Source: JANQQJ01 sp046290575 (GTDB lineage: Bacteria > Pseudomonadota > Alphaproteobacteria > SMXS01). Taken from it: a stretch of 64,000 nt of DNA. The stretch spans positions 81,938-145,937 of the forward strand of contig JBKAGX010000008.1 of assembly GCA_046290575.1 (NCBI GenBank), written 5' to 3'. Under the pieces are notes generated by a model. It worked only from the letters and a program-made list of their open reading frames with translations, searched no databases and was not told where the DNA came from. Within the stretch, counting starts at the first letter, position 1, and each line of letters starts with the position of its first letter. Shown here in pieces: positions 17,408 through 25,426 of this stretch. The position numbers and the translations under genes are program-made.

Positions 17408-18127
17408 ATGATCACACTTCCCCCTTTGGCCAGTCTGACCGAACAGCGCGTTAACGTCATGCGAGACGCGGCCGTTATGGTCGTGGAAACCGCTGAATCA
17501 CTCGCTGAACGAGGCGCCAACGCTGTGAGCGAAGCGCTACGCGACGGCGAAGAATTCGCGGAATGGAATCATTACCCGGCCGGCGATGTGCTCGATAAGT
17601 CGACGGGCGCTCAGTACTATTATCATTCTCATAACGGCGCGGCTGACGAACATGGCCATTTTCATACATTTCTGCGCTATCAGGGTATCCCTGACGACAT
17701 ATCGCCGGTACCGCACGAGGGACAGAACGCCAAGGACTGGCCGGATGGCAAGGAAACCATTACGCATCTGATTGCCATTTCCATGGATCATCACGGTCTG
17801 CCGACCCATTTGTTTACGACCAATCGCTGGGTGACGGCCGAGACGGTTTTTGCGGCGGAACACGCGCCGGTCCTGCTGGATAACTTTGCCATCGCCGAGG
17901 ACATCGGAGACCGGCCCGAGACCAATCGCTGGATAACCGGCATGGTCGCGTTGTTCAGGCCTCAGATCGAGCAGCTTCTGGTGTTGCGCGATGAGGCGCT
18001 GGCTGCCCGCGCGGCCGCCACGGTCGACAAAGACGAAGACGTTTACGAAGATCACGGGGTCGAAATCACGTCGATCTGCGAGATTTCCATCTACGATCAA
18101 CTTGAGTGGCTGGAACTGCTGGAGTAG
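17408..18127 (+). CDS. DUF6969-like protein
   Basis: Up to 239 aa. The conserved-looking core is WNHYPAGDVLDKSTGAQYYY followed by an H-rich loop (HSHNGAADEHGHFHTF), suggesting metal binding. I associate this pattern with DUF6969 from memory, not a search. The start is unclear: the ATG at 17408 has GAAGG too close to it, and an in-frame ATG at 17459 is possible. The C-terminus is acidic. Function unknown; it follows the Cys-rich gene by 86 bases. Confidence 0.65.
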   Translation: MITLPPLASLTEQRVNVMRDAAVMVVETAESLAERGANAVSEALRDGEEFAEWNHYPAGDVLDKSTGAQYYYHSHNGAADEHGHFHTFLRYQGIPDDISPVPHEGQNAKDWPDGKETITHLIAISMDHHGLPTHLFTTNRWVTAETVFAAEHAPVLLDNFAIAEDIGDRPETNRWITGMVALFRPQIEQLLVLRDEALAARAAATVDKDEDVYEDHGVEITSICEISIYDQLEWLELLE

Positions 18128-18198
18128 GGCGACGTGTCGCGCCGTGCGGGCTTATGTCTGTGATATAGTGGTCCTTTCTCGAACCAGGTGAGGGCGTT

Positions 18199-18774
18199 AT
18201 GGCGCTGACATATTCCACGATGTTGCCGTTGGGGAGCGTTGCCCCGGAGTTTGAACTACCGGATACCGCGGGGCAGATCGTGTCTCTATCGGACTTCCGT
18301 CAGTCGAAGGGCCTTGTCGTCGCCTTTATCTGTAATCACTGCCCTTATGTGAAGCACATCAAGACCGGGATGGCCGAGTTCGCCCGTGAATACCAGGCAC
18401 GCGGATTGGCCATGGTCGCGATCAGCGCCAACGACCATCGCAGCTATCCTCAAGATGCCCCCGCGCGTATGGCCGAAGACGTGGAGTCATTCGGCTATGT
18501 GTTTCCTTATCTGGTGGATGAAACCCAGGCGGTCGCCCATGCCTATCAGGCGGTTTGCACGCCGGAGTTTTATCTGTTCGATGCCGAGCGAAAGCTCGCT
18601 TACCGCGGCCGCTTTGACGCCTCCGGGCCAGGCAAATCGGAGCCGGTGACCGGCGCAGACCTCAGGGCTGCTGCCGATGCGGTGTTGAATCAGCAAAAGG
18701 TGGGCACCGAGCAAATTCCGTCCGTCGGCTGCAATATCAAGTGGAAACCCGGCAATGAGCCGGACTATGTTTGA
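18199..18774 (+). CDS. Thioredoxin-family protein with CNHC motif
   Basis: 191 aa AhpC/TSA-like thioredoxin fold. PGSVAPEFELPDT-type N-terminus (here GSVAPEFELPDTAG), redox motif ICNHCPYVKHI near residue 50, and cis-Pro region VCTPEFYLFD. No signal peptide, so cytoplasmic. A redox or peroxide role is expected from the family. It lies 71 bases after the DUF6969-like gene on the same strand. Confidence 0.9.
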   Translation: MALTYSTMLPLGSVAPEFELPDTAGQIVSLSDFRQSKGLVVAFICNHCPYVKHIKTGMAEFAREYQARGLAMVAISANDHRSYPQDAPARMAEDVESFGYVFPYLVDETQAVAHAYQAVCTPEFYLFDAERKLAYRGRFDASGPGKSEPVTGADLRAAADAVLNQQKVGTEQIPSVGCNIKWKPGNEPDYV

Positions 18775-18811
18775 GCAGGGAAGCGTTGCCCACAACTAGG
18801 GGAGAGGCCTG

Positions 18812-19129
18812 ATGGATGGCCCGGTTTACCTGCATGTAACGCTCAAAATCCACGCTGCCGAGCAGCGCAAATTCTACGACACGATGACCAAGGCCGTGCC
18901 CATTATCGAGGAGCTGGGGTGGAACTTTATTGGCGCCTGGGTCGACAATGTCGGGCGGCTGCACACCGTTGTCGATCTATGGGAGCTGCGTGACGCCAAT
19001 CAGTATTTCGAGGTCATGAAAGCGTTTTCCAAGCGGCCCGAATATCCGGATATCGTTGCGGTGTTCAATACGGCAATCGAAGAAGAAGTCGTGCATATGA
19101 TGACCAAGGTGCCGTACGGGCGGCGCTAG
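18812..19129 (+). CDS. NIPSNAP-like small protein
   Basis: 105 aa with a dimeric ferredoxin-like pattern. YLHVTLKIHAAEQRKFYDTM, then GAWVDNVGRLHTVVDLWEL, fits NIPSNAP-type proteins. Function unknown. A GGGGAGAGG site precedes the ATG. Its TAG overlaps the convergent 44-aa gene (CTAG at 19126-19129). Confidence 0.7.
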   Translation: MDGPVYLHVTLKIHAAEQRKFYDTMTKAVPIIEELGWNFIGAWVDNVGRLHTVVDLWELRDANQYFEVMKAFSKRPEYPDIVAVFNTAIEEEVVHMMTKVPYGRR

Positions 19130-19260
19130 CGGTCAGCCGCTTTTTCCGGCTGGTCCAGACACGGCTTTCCGTCCGGACCGGCCGGGCTGGAGTCTGTTTC
19201 CGGCACGGCCAGCGCTGCGTCCAGAATCTCGGCAAAGGATGTGTGGTCGGTTTCGCCCAT
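19126..19260 (-). CDS. Small 44-aa protein
   Basis: ATG at 19260 with a strong GGAAGGAGA site 8 bases upstream, stop at 19126. The product begins GETDHTSFAEILDAALAVPE and is acidic and Pro/Ser-rich with one Cys. Too short for most gene callers. The good ribosome-binding site and the shared stop with its neighbour support it; no family recognised. Confidence 0.6.
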   Translation of the reverse strand: MGETDHTSFAEILDAALAVPETDSSPAGPDGKPCLDQPEKAADR

Positions 19261-19489
19261 GGCACAGATCTCCTTCCGGCTAGTTTAGACTGTTGAGACG
19301 AAGAGATCGAATACCCAGATTTAGGCAGCGCGTGATTGGAGAACTTCAAAGTTGATGGGTTTTTGACGGAATTAAAAACATTTGTAACGAATTGTTAAGT
19401 CGGGCACTTTTCGGTTACTGGCGGGGGCGACCAGGTAGTAACAAGAAGTACAGCTTGGATCTGTCAATTCTGTTGGAAGGTAACGGTCT

Positions 19490-19951
19490 GTGACAAAGAG
19501 CCTCTGGGGTGATTTTACCGATTTCGAGGAAATTCGAACCCCGCATCTGCTTTTGAAAGAACAAGCCGGCTTGCTTGATGAAGCGACGGGCGGGTCGGTC
19601 ACTGCCATTGTGACCCGTTCCCATGATGAAAAATATCAGATGAGCCACATGATCGTCTCGGCGCATGGCCTGGACGACTACAAGCCCACGCTTGTGACGA
19701 TACGCTACACGGTCAAACACTATCCCTGCTGGATCAAAGACCCGGTCCATGATGTCTGGGTCGAATCCCGGGATGAGGAGGAGTATGTCTCCTACCTGGC
19801 GAGGGTTCTCAGGTCTGACCACGTCCGGCAGATCATTACCGGTATGATTTCCGAGGTTGCTTTCCAGCGGCGCGCTGCTGTCGGCTCCCCCGTGTTGGGT
19901 GACGAAGAAGAAGTTGTACGGCCCGAGGACATGAGTGATCGGGTGCACTAA
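19490..19951 (+). CDS. Conserved-looking hypothetical protein
   Basis: 153 aa from a GTG start with TTGGAAGG about 8 bases upstream. Middle segment (TIRYTVKHYPCWIKDPVHDVW) looks structured, with two-domain alternation of strands. No signal peptide or membrane helix. No family recognised. It lies 229 bases after the 44-aa gene's start, in a region with AT-rich, promoter-like sequence. Confidence 0.6.
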   Translation: MTKSLWGDFTDFEEIRTPHLLLKEQAGLLDEATGGSVTAIVTRSHDEKYQMSHMIVSAHGLDDYKPTLVTIRYTVKHYPCWIKDPVHDVWVESRDEEEYVSYLARVLRSDHVRQIITGMISEVAFQRRAAVGSPVLGDEEEVVRPEDMSDRVH

Positions 19952-20031
19952 ACGCGCAGGGCACGATGTCTTCCTTGCGGTAGACCCCCCAATGTAGTCA
20001 GTTTAGGCGTTTTCCGGTCCCAGAGACTGCC

Positions 20032-21312
20032 ATGAACGCCGTCGAACTCTTACTGCGCGAGCGTGAGCGCCGCGGCCTGCGAATGATGTTCATCATCACG
20101 CTGGGCCTTTCGGCTATCGGCATGACGGTCAACTTGTTGTTCTTGCCGGATACGCCGTTAAAACCCTACAGATATGCAAGCTGGGCCGTGCCGGTCATCG
20201 GCTCTTTGGTTTCGCTCTATCTGCTGCACAAGCGGCAATTTGTCGTTCTGACGGGTTTTATCTACGCCGCGATTGTTGTTCTCTACACGGCGTTCATCCC
20301 GATCAGCAATTATCTGGCGGTAGGGGCAGAGGATTACCCCGCGTCTTCACTCGTTTTGCTGGTTGACTATGGCAGCATGGAACTGGTGATCGTCGCGACG
20401 GCGCTGACCCTGCGTCCGGTCTATCCGTTGGTGGTCGCTGGCGGCATAACGGTCACTTATGGTGGTTTACTTGCCTATGCGCTGACTGATCCGCGAACGC
20501 AGATCGTCAATGACTACGGGGTTTATCTGACGTCCCCGGCAATCCTGCCATCCCGTGAGGCGAGCATCTTTGTCGGCCTGATTCTGACCGGGTTGATTAT
20601 CGGAACCAGCGTCTACATTGCCCGGCGGATGGTCGTTTCCGCGGTGCGTCTGGAGCGCGCGAACCGCCACCTCAGCCGGTATTTCTCACCCAACATCATC
20701 AAGCGTATTTCGGCGGCGAGTGCAGCGGCGCCCGCTGTGGGCGGGCGGCGGCAGGATGTGGTGGTCTTGTTTGCTGATCTGGCTGGTTTCACGCAGCTCA
20801 GCGCCGAACTGCCGCCGGAACAGGCGCTGCTTTTGCTTTCGAACTATCAGCGCCGGATGGTTGACATCATCTTTGCCAACAATGGCACGCTCGACAAGTT
20901 CACCGGCGATGGCCTCATGGCAACCTTCGGGACGCCTGACCCGGATCCCGAAGCGGCCCGCGAAGCCGTGCTCAGCGCGCTGGGCATGCAACGGGCGCTC
21001 GCGGAAATGAATGAGGACCGAAAGCTGAAAGGCGAACCGGTGGTCGGTCATCGGATCGGTATTCATGCGGGGCCGGCGATTGTCGGTAACGTGGGTACCA
21101 GCCACCGCCTGGAATTCACTGTGATCGGCAACACGGTGAACGTCGCCAGCCGGATCGAGGAGGCGTGCCGGGCACTTGGCGAGGATATTCTCGTCACCGA
21201 AGCTGTCAAACAGATGGTCGAGGACGACTTCGACTGGACGGATTGTGGCGACGTGACAGTCGATGGGCAGCCTGATCCCATCCGGGTATTCGTACCGAAG
21301 ACCCGCTCTTAG
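20032..21312 (+). CDS. Membrane-anchored class III adenylate/guanylate cyclase
   Basis: 426 aa. Residues about 15-205 carry six or so membrane helices. The catalytic domain (about 245-420) has VLFADLAGFTQLS with the first metal Asp, FTGDGLMATFG with the second, and HAGPAIVGNVG plus TVIGNTVNVASRIEEA. It should make cAMP (or cGMP) at the inner membrane. No adjacent regulator gene. Its stop overlaps the monooxygenase stop (TTAG). Confidence 0.92.
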   Translation: MNAVELLLRERERRGLRMMFIITLGLSAIGMTVNLLFLPDTPLKPYRYASWAVPVIGSLVSLYLLHKRQFVVLTGFIYAAIVVLYTAFIPISNYLAVGAEDYPASSLVLLVDYGSMELVIVATALTLRPVYPLVVAGGITVTYGGLLAYALTDPRTQIVNDYGVYLTSPAILPSREASIFVGLILTGLIIGTSVYIARRMVVSAVRLERANRHLSRYFSPNIIKRISAASAAAPAVGGRRQDVVVLFADLAGFTQLSAELPPEQALLLLSNYQRRMVDIIFANNGTLDKFTGDGLMATFGTPDPDPEAAREAVLSALGMQRALAEMNEDRKLKGEPVVGHRIGIHAGPAIVGNVGTSHRLEFTVIGNTVNVASRIEEACRALGEDILVTEAVKQMVEDDFDWTDCGDVTVDGQPDPIRVFVPKTRS

Positions 21313-23234
21313 AGAAATTCAAAGTCTTCAGGATCCGGGGCTCTGGTAATCTCCCAGAAGCCGAGATGCGTGCCGGGCCAGTTTTGGGTGACATGGCCAA
21401 CGGCATTTTTGTACCAGCTGCGCACGCCTGGCGCCCCCCAGGCCGTCTCCTGATTGCCGGCATCGATGAACGCGTTATAGGCATCATGCACGGCGCGTTT
21501 CGGTGCCATCGCTGTGTGGTCTCCCTCCAGCAGCAGCTTCAGGCAGCCCATGATGTAGCGCATTTCGCATTCCGAGAAGAAGATGATGCTGCTACCGACC
21601 ACAATGTTGGTATTGGGACCGTAAAGCATGAACAGGTTCGGGAAATCCGGCACGGTGATCCCTTTGAAGGCGCGTGGCGCTTCTGCCCACTCGTCCGAGA
21701 GTTTCCTGCCGCCGCGTCCGACAAATTGCATCGGCCAAAGGAACTGGTCAGCCTGAAACCCGGTGCCATAGATGATGACATCGACGGAATGTTCGGTACC
21801 GTCGGCTGTTACAATTCCCGTCTCGGTGATCGCGGTGATCGGGTTGGTAATTAGTGTAGCGTTTTCACGCTTCAACGCATCGAGCCAGACGCCGCAGTCC
21901 CGCAGCGGTCTTTTGCCGCCGGGCGGATAATCCGGGATGCTTTTCTCGATCAGATCCGGCCGGTCGGCGAGCTGTTCCTTGATGTAGGCGATCAGTTCCG
22001 TCCGCAGCATGTCGTTAGCCTGGCCGACAGACAGCTGGCGATCATTCCAGTCCTTATCAGCGAACAGGAAGGGCAGGGCGCCGTCCGCCGCATCACGCCG
22101 GAACAGCCACATCCGATACCATTGCGCATAATAGGGCAGGTGTTTGAACAGCCAGCGCTGCCCCTCGGGGACTGGCGTATGATAGTCCGGCGTCGGCAGC
22201 AACCAGGGCGCCGAACGCTGGAAAACCGTCAGATGCGCGGCGTTTTCTGCAACAATCGGCACGAACTGTGTTGCACTGGCGCCGGTGCCCAGAACCGCAA
22301 CCCGTTTGCCGGTAAGATCATGTTCGTGCTCCCACCGTGCTGAGTGAAACGAGACGCCCTTGAAGCAGTCGCGGCCCGGGATATCGGGCAGTTTGGGCGT
22401 GTTAAGCTGACCGACGGCGCTGATCACCGCACTGGCTGTCAGGGCCTCGGTGCCCTGCGGCCCCGTCAGGTTGACATTCCAACGGTTCGCGCTTTCGTCA
22501 AAGACCGCCCGGTCCACCTGCGTGTTGAGCTTGATGAACGGCCTCAGGCCGTATTTCTCGACACAGTGCTCAAAATACTCGAACAGGGTTTCGCGCGTGG
22601 AAAAATAGGCCGGCCAATCGTCGTTGCGTTCGAAGATGTAGGTATAAAGATGATTGGGCGAGTCGACCCGGCACCCGGGATAGGTGTTCTCCCACCAGGT
22701 GCCGCCGATCCGGCTGTTCTTGTCGACAATAACGAATGGAATCCCGGCTTGCTGCAGGCGTATCGCGGCCAGGATACCGGACATGCCGGCGCCAATGATG
22801 ACGACCCTGAAAGCTTCTTTCTTGCCTTCAGGCACGGCGCCTTTGATCTCCACGGTCCGCCGGTCGAGCCCATCGATTGCGAGCTCTTCCTCCAACACCG
22901 GCATATAGCCTTCTGGGACGGGCAGCCCGGTCAGGAAGGTGATCATCTCCTGAACAACGTTCTGGTCGGGCAAGGGGGGCAGGGTGCACCCCCGGTCACG
23001 GTAGGCGCGGATGGCCTCGAAGGCCTGAGCGCGCAGAACCTCACGCTGGTCTTCTTCAAGACCATCATCACTATCGCTCAAGGGCGCCGTGATGGGTGTA
23101 ATCGGGCCGTGCAGAATGTCCGCACTGCCGGTCAGATGGACCGTCGCGGCCATCAGCGCCGGAATATTGGCATCTTTCAGCGCAGTCTTGATGGTTCCAT
23201 CGTCAGCCTCAATGGGCAGTACCGCGTGATCCAT
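21309..23234 (-). CDS. Flavin-dependent monooxygenase, Baeyer-Villiger type
   Basis: 641 aa. An N-terminal helical region of about 140 residues precedes the FAD-binding site VVIIGAGMSGILAAIRL. The Baeyer-Villiger fingerprint FKGVSFHSARWEHE matches FxGxxxHxxxW. The NADPH site is VAVLGTGASATQFVP. The long N-terminal extension places it in the group that oxidises ketones such as steroid or acetone-like substrates; the real substrate is unknown. Confidence 0.9.
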   Translation of the reverse strand: MDHAVLPIEADDGTIKTALKDANIPALMAATVHLTGSADILHGPITPITAPLSDSDDGLEEDQREVLRAQAFEAIRAYRDRGCTLPPLPDQNVVQEMITFLTGLPVPEGYMPVLEEELAIDGLDRRTVEIKGAVPEGKKEAFRVVIIGAGMSGILAAIRLQQAGIPFVIVDKNSRIGGTWWENTYPGCRVDSPNHLYTYIFERNDDWPAYFSTRETLFEYFEHCVEKYGLRPFIKLNTQVDRAVFDESANRWNVNLTGPQGTEALTASAVISAVGQLNTPKLPDIPGRDCFKGVSFHSARWEHEHDLTGKRVAVLGTGASATQFVPIVAENAAHLTVFQRSAPWLLPTPDYHTPVPEGQRWLFKHLPYYAQWYRMWLFRRDAADGALPFLFADKDWNDRQLSVGQANDMLRTELIAYIKEQLADRPDLIEKSIPDYPPGGKRPLRDCGVWLDALKRENATLITNPITAITETGIVTADGTEHSVDVIIYGTGFQADQFLWPMQFVGRGGRKLSDEWAEAPRAFKGITVPDFPNLFMLYGPNTNIVVGSSIIFFSECEMRYIMGCLKLLLEGDHTAMAPKRAVHDAYNAFIDAGNQETAWGAPGVRSWYKNAVGHVTQNWPGTHLGFWEITRAPDPEDFEFL

Positions 23235-23309
23235 GATATCGCTCTCCCCAGAGTCCCCTCAGCGGAGGCTACCGCCATCTGACCGGTGTGGCAAAACCTT
23301 CACCCGTCT

Positions 23310-23972
23310 TCAGTAACCAAAGATTGAGATATCCGTCTCATAGAGCGTTCCAATGGTTTCATGGGCTTGTCTGGACCAGTCGGTTTTGACAGCCTGGCGC
23401 GACCGATTGAGGCGGGGGAGAGCCCCCTTTATGCCGAGTCTCCGGCGAACGATCTCGAAATCAGCGTCCAGGGCTTCATATTGGCCCGTGAAGTCCATGA
23501 GGTTCATGCCCGCGTCACAGATAAAGCCGTGCTGCGGTTGGAAATGTGGTTGGTTCATACATAGATGAAGGCGTTCTTCGACGAATTGGTTCAAGCTGGT
23601 CGTCGATCCGAAGGCAAACGCCCGTTCATCGGCCTCGCAATGCTTGTCAGTATCGTTGACATCCGGATCGCCGCCCTGTTCCAGAAACCAATAGGCTGAC
23701 GCAACCCGATCCCACGGGTTGCGGACAAAGCTGAATTTGAAGACCCTTTCAAACTTTCGCGGGTTGGCCCGGCGATATTCCAGGGCTGTCGCGTGTCCCT
23801 TGCCGCTGCCGGGCACCAGCGACCGGATGCTGGTGCCGCCTGTTTTCGGGATGTGGATGAAAACCGCGTTCAGCATCGCGGTGCCACGGCTGTAATAGCC
23901 ACGATGCGCTAGCGCCGAAAGGCGCTCATAGAAACGAGGAGTATGATCCTTGACGTAGTCCCGGGCTCTCAT
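23310..23972 (-). CDS. Sulfotransferase, Sulfotransfer_2-like
   Basis: 220 aa. The PAPS-binding 5' loop is IHIPKTGGTSIRSL and the 3'-phosphate segment is FSFVRNPWDRVASAY. It would transfer sulfate to a carbohydrate or similar acceptor. The acceptor is unknown. The start at 23972 borders a rearranged region where gene remnants lie. Confidence 0.88.
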   Translation of the reverse strand: MRARDYVKDHTPRFYERLSALAHRGYYSRGTAMLNAVFIHIPKTGGTSIRSLVPGSGKGHATALEYRRANPRKFERVFKFSFVRNPWDRVASAYWFLEQGGDPDVNDTDKHCEADERAFAFGSTTSLNQFVEERLHLCMNQPHFQPQHGFICDAGMNLMDFTGQYEALDADFEIVRRRLGIKGALPRLNRSRQAVKTDWSRQAHETIGTLYETDISIFGY

Positions 23973-24011
23973 GTTGATAGAATTTCAACTGTCATTGTCA
24001 GCTTAGCATAG

Positions 24012-24152
24012 AGCACCAAGCCTGTTGCGGGCCATCGCGGCTTCAAGGGTGAAAACCCCGCACTGGTTGCGGACGGCAACTTTGGCGACCTGATGCGGCG
24101 GCACATCGAGTACATTGCTATGAAGAAATACCGACCACAGGACGTTCTATGA
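24012..24152 (+). pseudogene. C-terminal fragment of an unidentified gene
   Basis: An open frame without a start codon runs from just after a TAG at 24009-24011 to TGA at 24150-24152. It reads AGHRGFKGENPALV... and ends RRHIEYIAMKKYRPQDVL, which looks coding. Its TGA overlaps the acetyltransferase ATG as ATGA, the usual coupling of co-transcribed genes, so the upstream gene was probably lost by deletion near 24010. The parent family is not recognised. Confidence 0.4.
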
Positions 24153-24628
24153 CCTCGACTGCAGGTTTCAGCATTGAAGAGCTCTCTGAGACTGACGTCC
24201 CTTTGATGCAGGCGGTAACCGCCTTCTTTGGTGAAGCGTTCGAGGATCCCGAGACCTATACCAGCGCACCGCCCAGCGCGGACTATCTGGCGCGGCTGCT
24301 GGCCGGGGACGGCTTTATTGCGCTGGCGGCCATCAAGGCAGGAACGATCGTCGGCGGCCTGACGGCCTATGAACTGCGAAAGTTCGAGCAGCAGCGCAGT
24401 GAAATCTACATCTACGATGTGGCCGTTGCGGAGAGCCATCGCCGGCAAGGCATCGCGACAGCACTGATCAAACGGGTGACAGAGATCGCCGCCGACCGGG
24501 GGGCTTGGGTGGTCTTCATCCAGGCGGATCATGATAACGACCCCGCCATCGCACTTTACGCCAAATTGGGGACCCGCGAGGATGCGGTCCACTTTGATAT
24601 CCGGCCCGAACCCAAGCCTGACATCTAG
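24149..24628 (+). CDS. GNAT acetyltransferase of the AAC(3)-I type
   Basis: 159 aa GCN5-related acetyltransferase. Several segments resemble plasmid AAC(3)-I enzymes that I recall: SDYLGNLL-like SADYLARLL, FEQxRSEIYIYDxAV (here KFEQQRSEIYIYDVAV), HRRQGIATALI (acetyl-CoA loop) and HFDI at the end. AAC(3)-I enzymes acetylate the 3-amino group of gentamicin-type aminoglycosides. Whether this protein confers resistance is not known. AGGA precedes the start. Confidence 0.85.
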   Translation: MTSTAGFSIEELSETDVPLMQAVTAFFGEAFEDPETYTSAPPSADYLARLLAGDGFIALAAIKAGTIVGGLTAYELRKFEQQRSEIYIYDVAVAESHRRQGIATALIKRVTEIAADRGAWVVFIQADHDNDPAIALYAKLGTREDAVHFDIRPEPKPDI

Positions 24629-24629
24629 C

Positions 24630-24848
24630 ATGAGTTCCGCAACTCAGCTGCTGGACCAGGCCCGTTCCAATCACCGGGCGATTTTCGTGATGTGCGCCGG
24701 CGTTTTTCTGCTGGCACTGAGTGACGCCATGGCAAAATGGCTCGTTGAACGGTATTCGCCGTTTCAGATTCTGTTTGTCCGGAGTCTGCTTGCACTGCCC
24801 TTCATTGCTTCTGTTGTCTTCCTCAAGGACGGGCTTTCCGGGTTCTAG
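24630..24848 (+). pseudogene. Truncated EamA/DMT-type transporter
   Basis: 72 residues that match the N-terminus of a drug/metabolite transporter: one helix (AIFVMCAGVFLLALSDAMAKW), then PFQILFVRSLLALPFI. A stop arises at 24846-24848, about a quarter of the usual length of 290 aa. The sequence then joins a fragment of another gene on the opposite strand. It begins one base after the acetyltransferase stop, so it was once in the same operon. Confidence 0.75.
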
Positions 24849-24851
24849 ACC

Positions 24852-24983
24852 GCCCGCCCCAGCACCAACGTTCAGGACGGTTTTCGCGTCTCCTATCGCA
24901 TCCACAATCGTCTTCTCAATCCGGGGGTCTGGTTTGCGGCGCGCGGCGTAGTTGACGCCAAGCGTATCGTAGTCAGCAGGCAT
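24852..24983 (-). pseudogene. Truncated SAM-dependent methyltransferase
   Basis: From ATG at 24983 the frame reads PADYDTLGVNYAARRKPDPR and continues to VLNVGAGAG, the motif I of a class I methyltransferase. Homology-like sequence ends at about 24850, where it meets the truncated transporter. The two 5' gene ends face each other, so a deletion removed both 3' parts. The open frame continues to 24516 only as nonsense antisense to the neighbours. Confidence 0.6.
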
Positions 24984-25260
24984 AAGAACGCGTATCACGG
25001 GACGGCTGATTTGCCATTTTGGACGAGCTGCCGGGACACGCAACACACCCGCAATCAATCAGCCCGAGGATGCTATGCAAGCTATTCAAGGGACACTGTG
25101 TTATAAGCACGACTCCTGTACGCAGATGCATGCCTGTTCCGAAACTGATCGGACATGATTCATGCAACGTCCCGAAAGGATGATGCCTGCAGGATCGTTA
25201 AGACCCAGACATCTTGAGCATTGTCGGCCAGCTGAGCCTGCACGTCACTGCTTGGAATAG

Positions 25261-25399
25261 ATTGTAACAATCTCACCCTGCGACACGGGTAAACGCAAGC
25301 GCTGTGACAACGTTTACAGATGAACACTCTTGAGTGTTCTCCGCAGCGACGAACCGGGCCCCGTAATTGATCCGCTGGCGCCATCCAGGCGCCGGCGCC
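25261..25399 (+). promoter_or_regulatory. Cluster of inverted repeats upstream of the DUF1611 gene
   Basis: The stretch 24984-25426 has no gene. It holds GATTGTAACAATC (25261-25273), GTAAACG/CGTTTAC (25290-25296 with 25312-25318), a perfect GAACACTC-TT-GAGTGTTC (25322-25339), and three GGCGCC sites (25377-25399) that can form hairpins before the ribosome-binding site AAGGAA. Several are operator-like; no regulator gene is adjacent. Confidence 0.45.
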
Positions 25400-25426
25400 G
25401 AGTACTATTTAAGGAATTCAATAGTT

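Noticed and set aside
24516..25058. 180-codon minus-strand frame as one gene
   Set aside because: Only 24852-24983 resembles a protein; the rest is antisense to the transporter and acetyltransferase.
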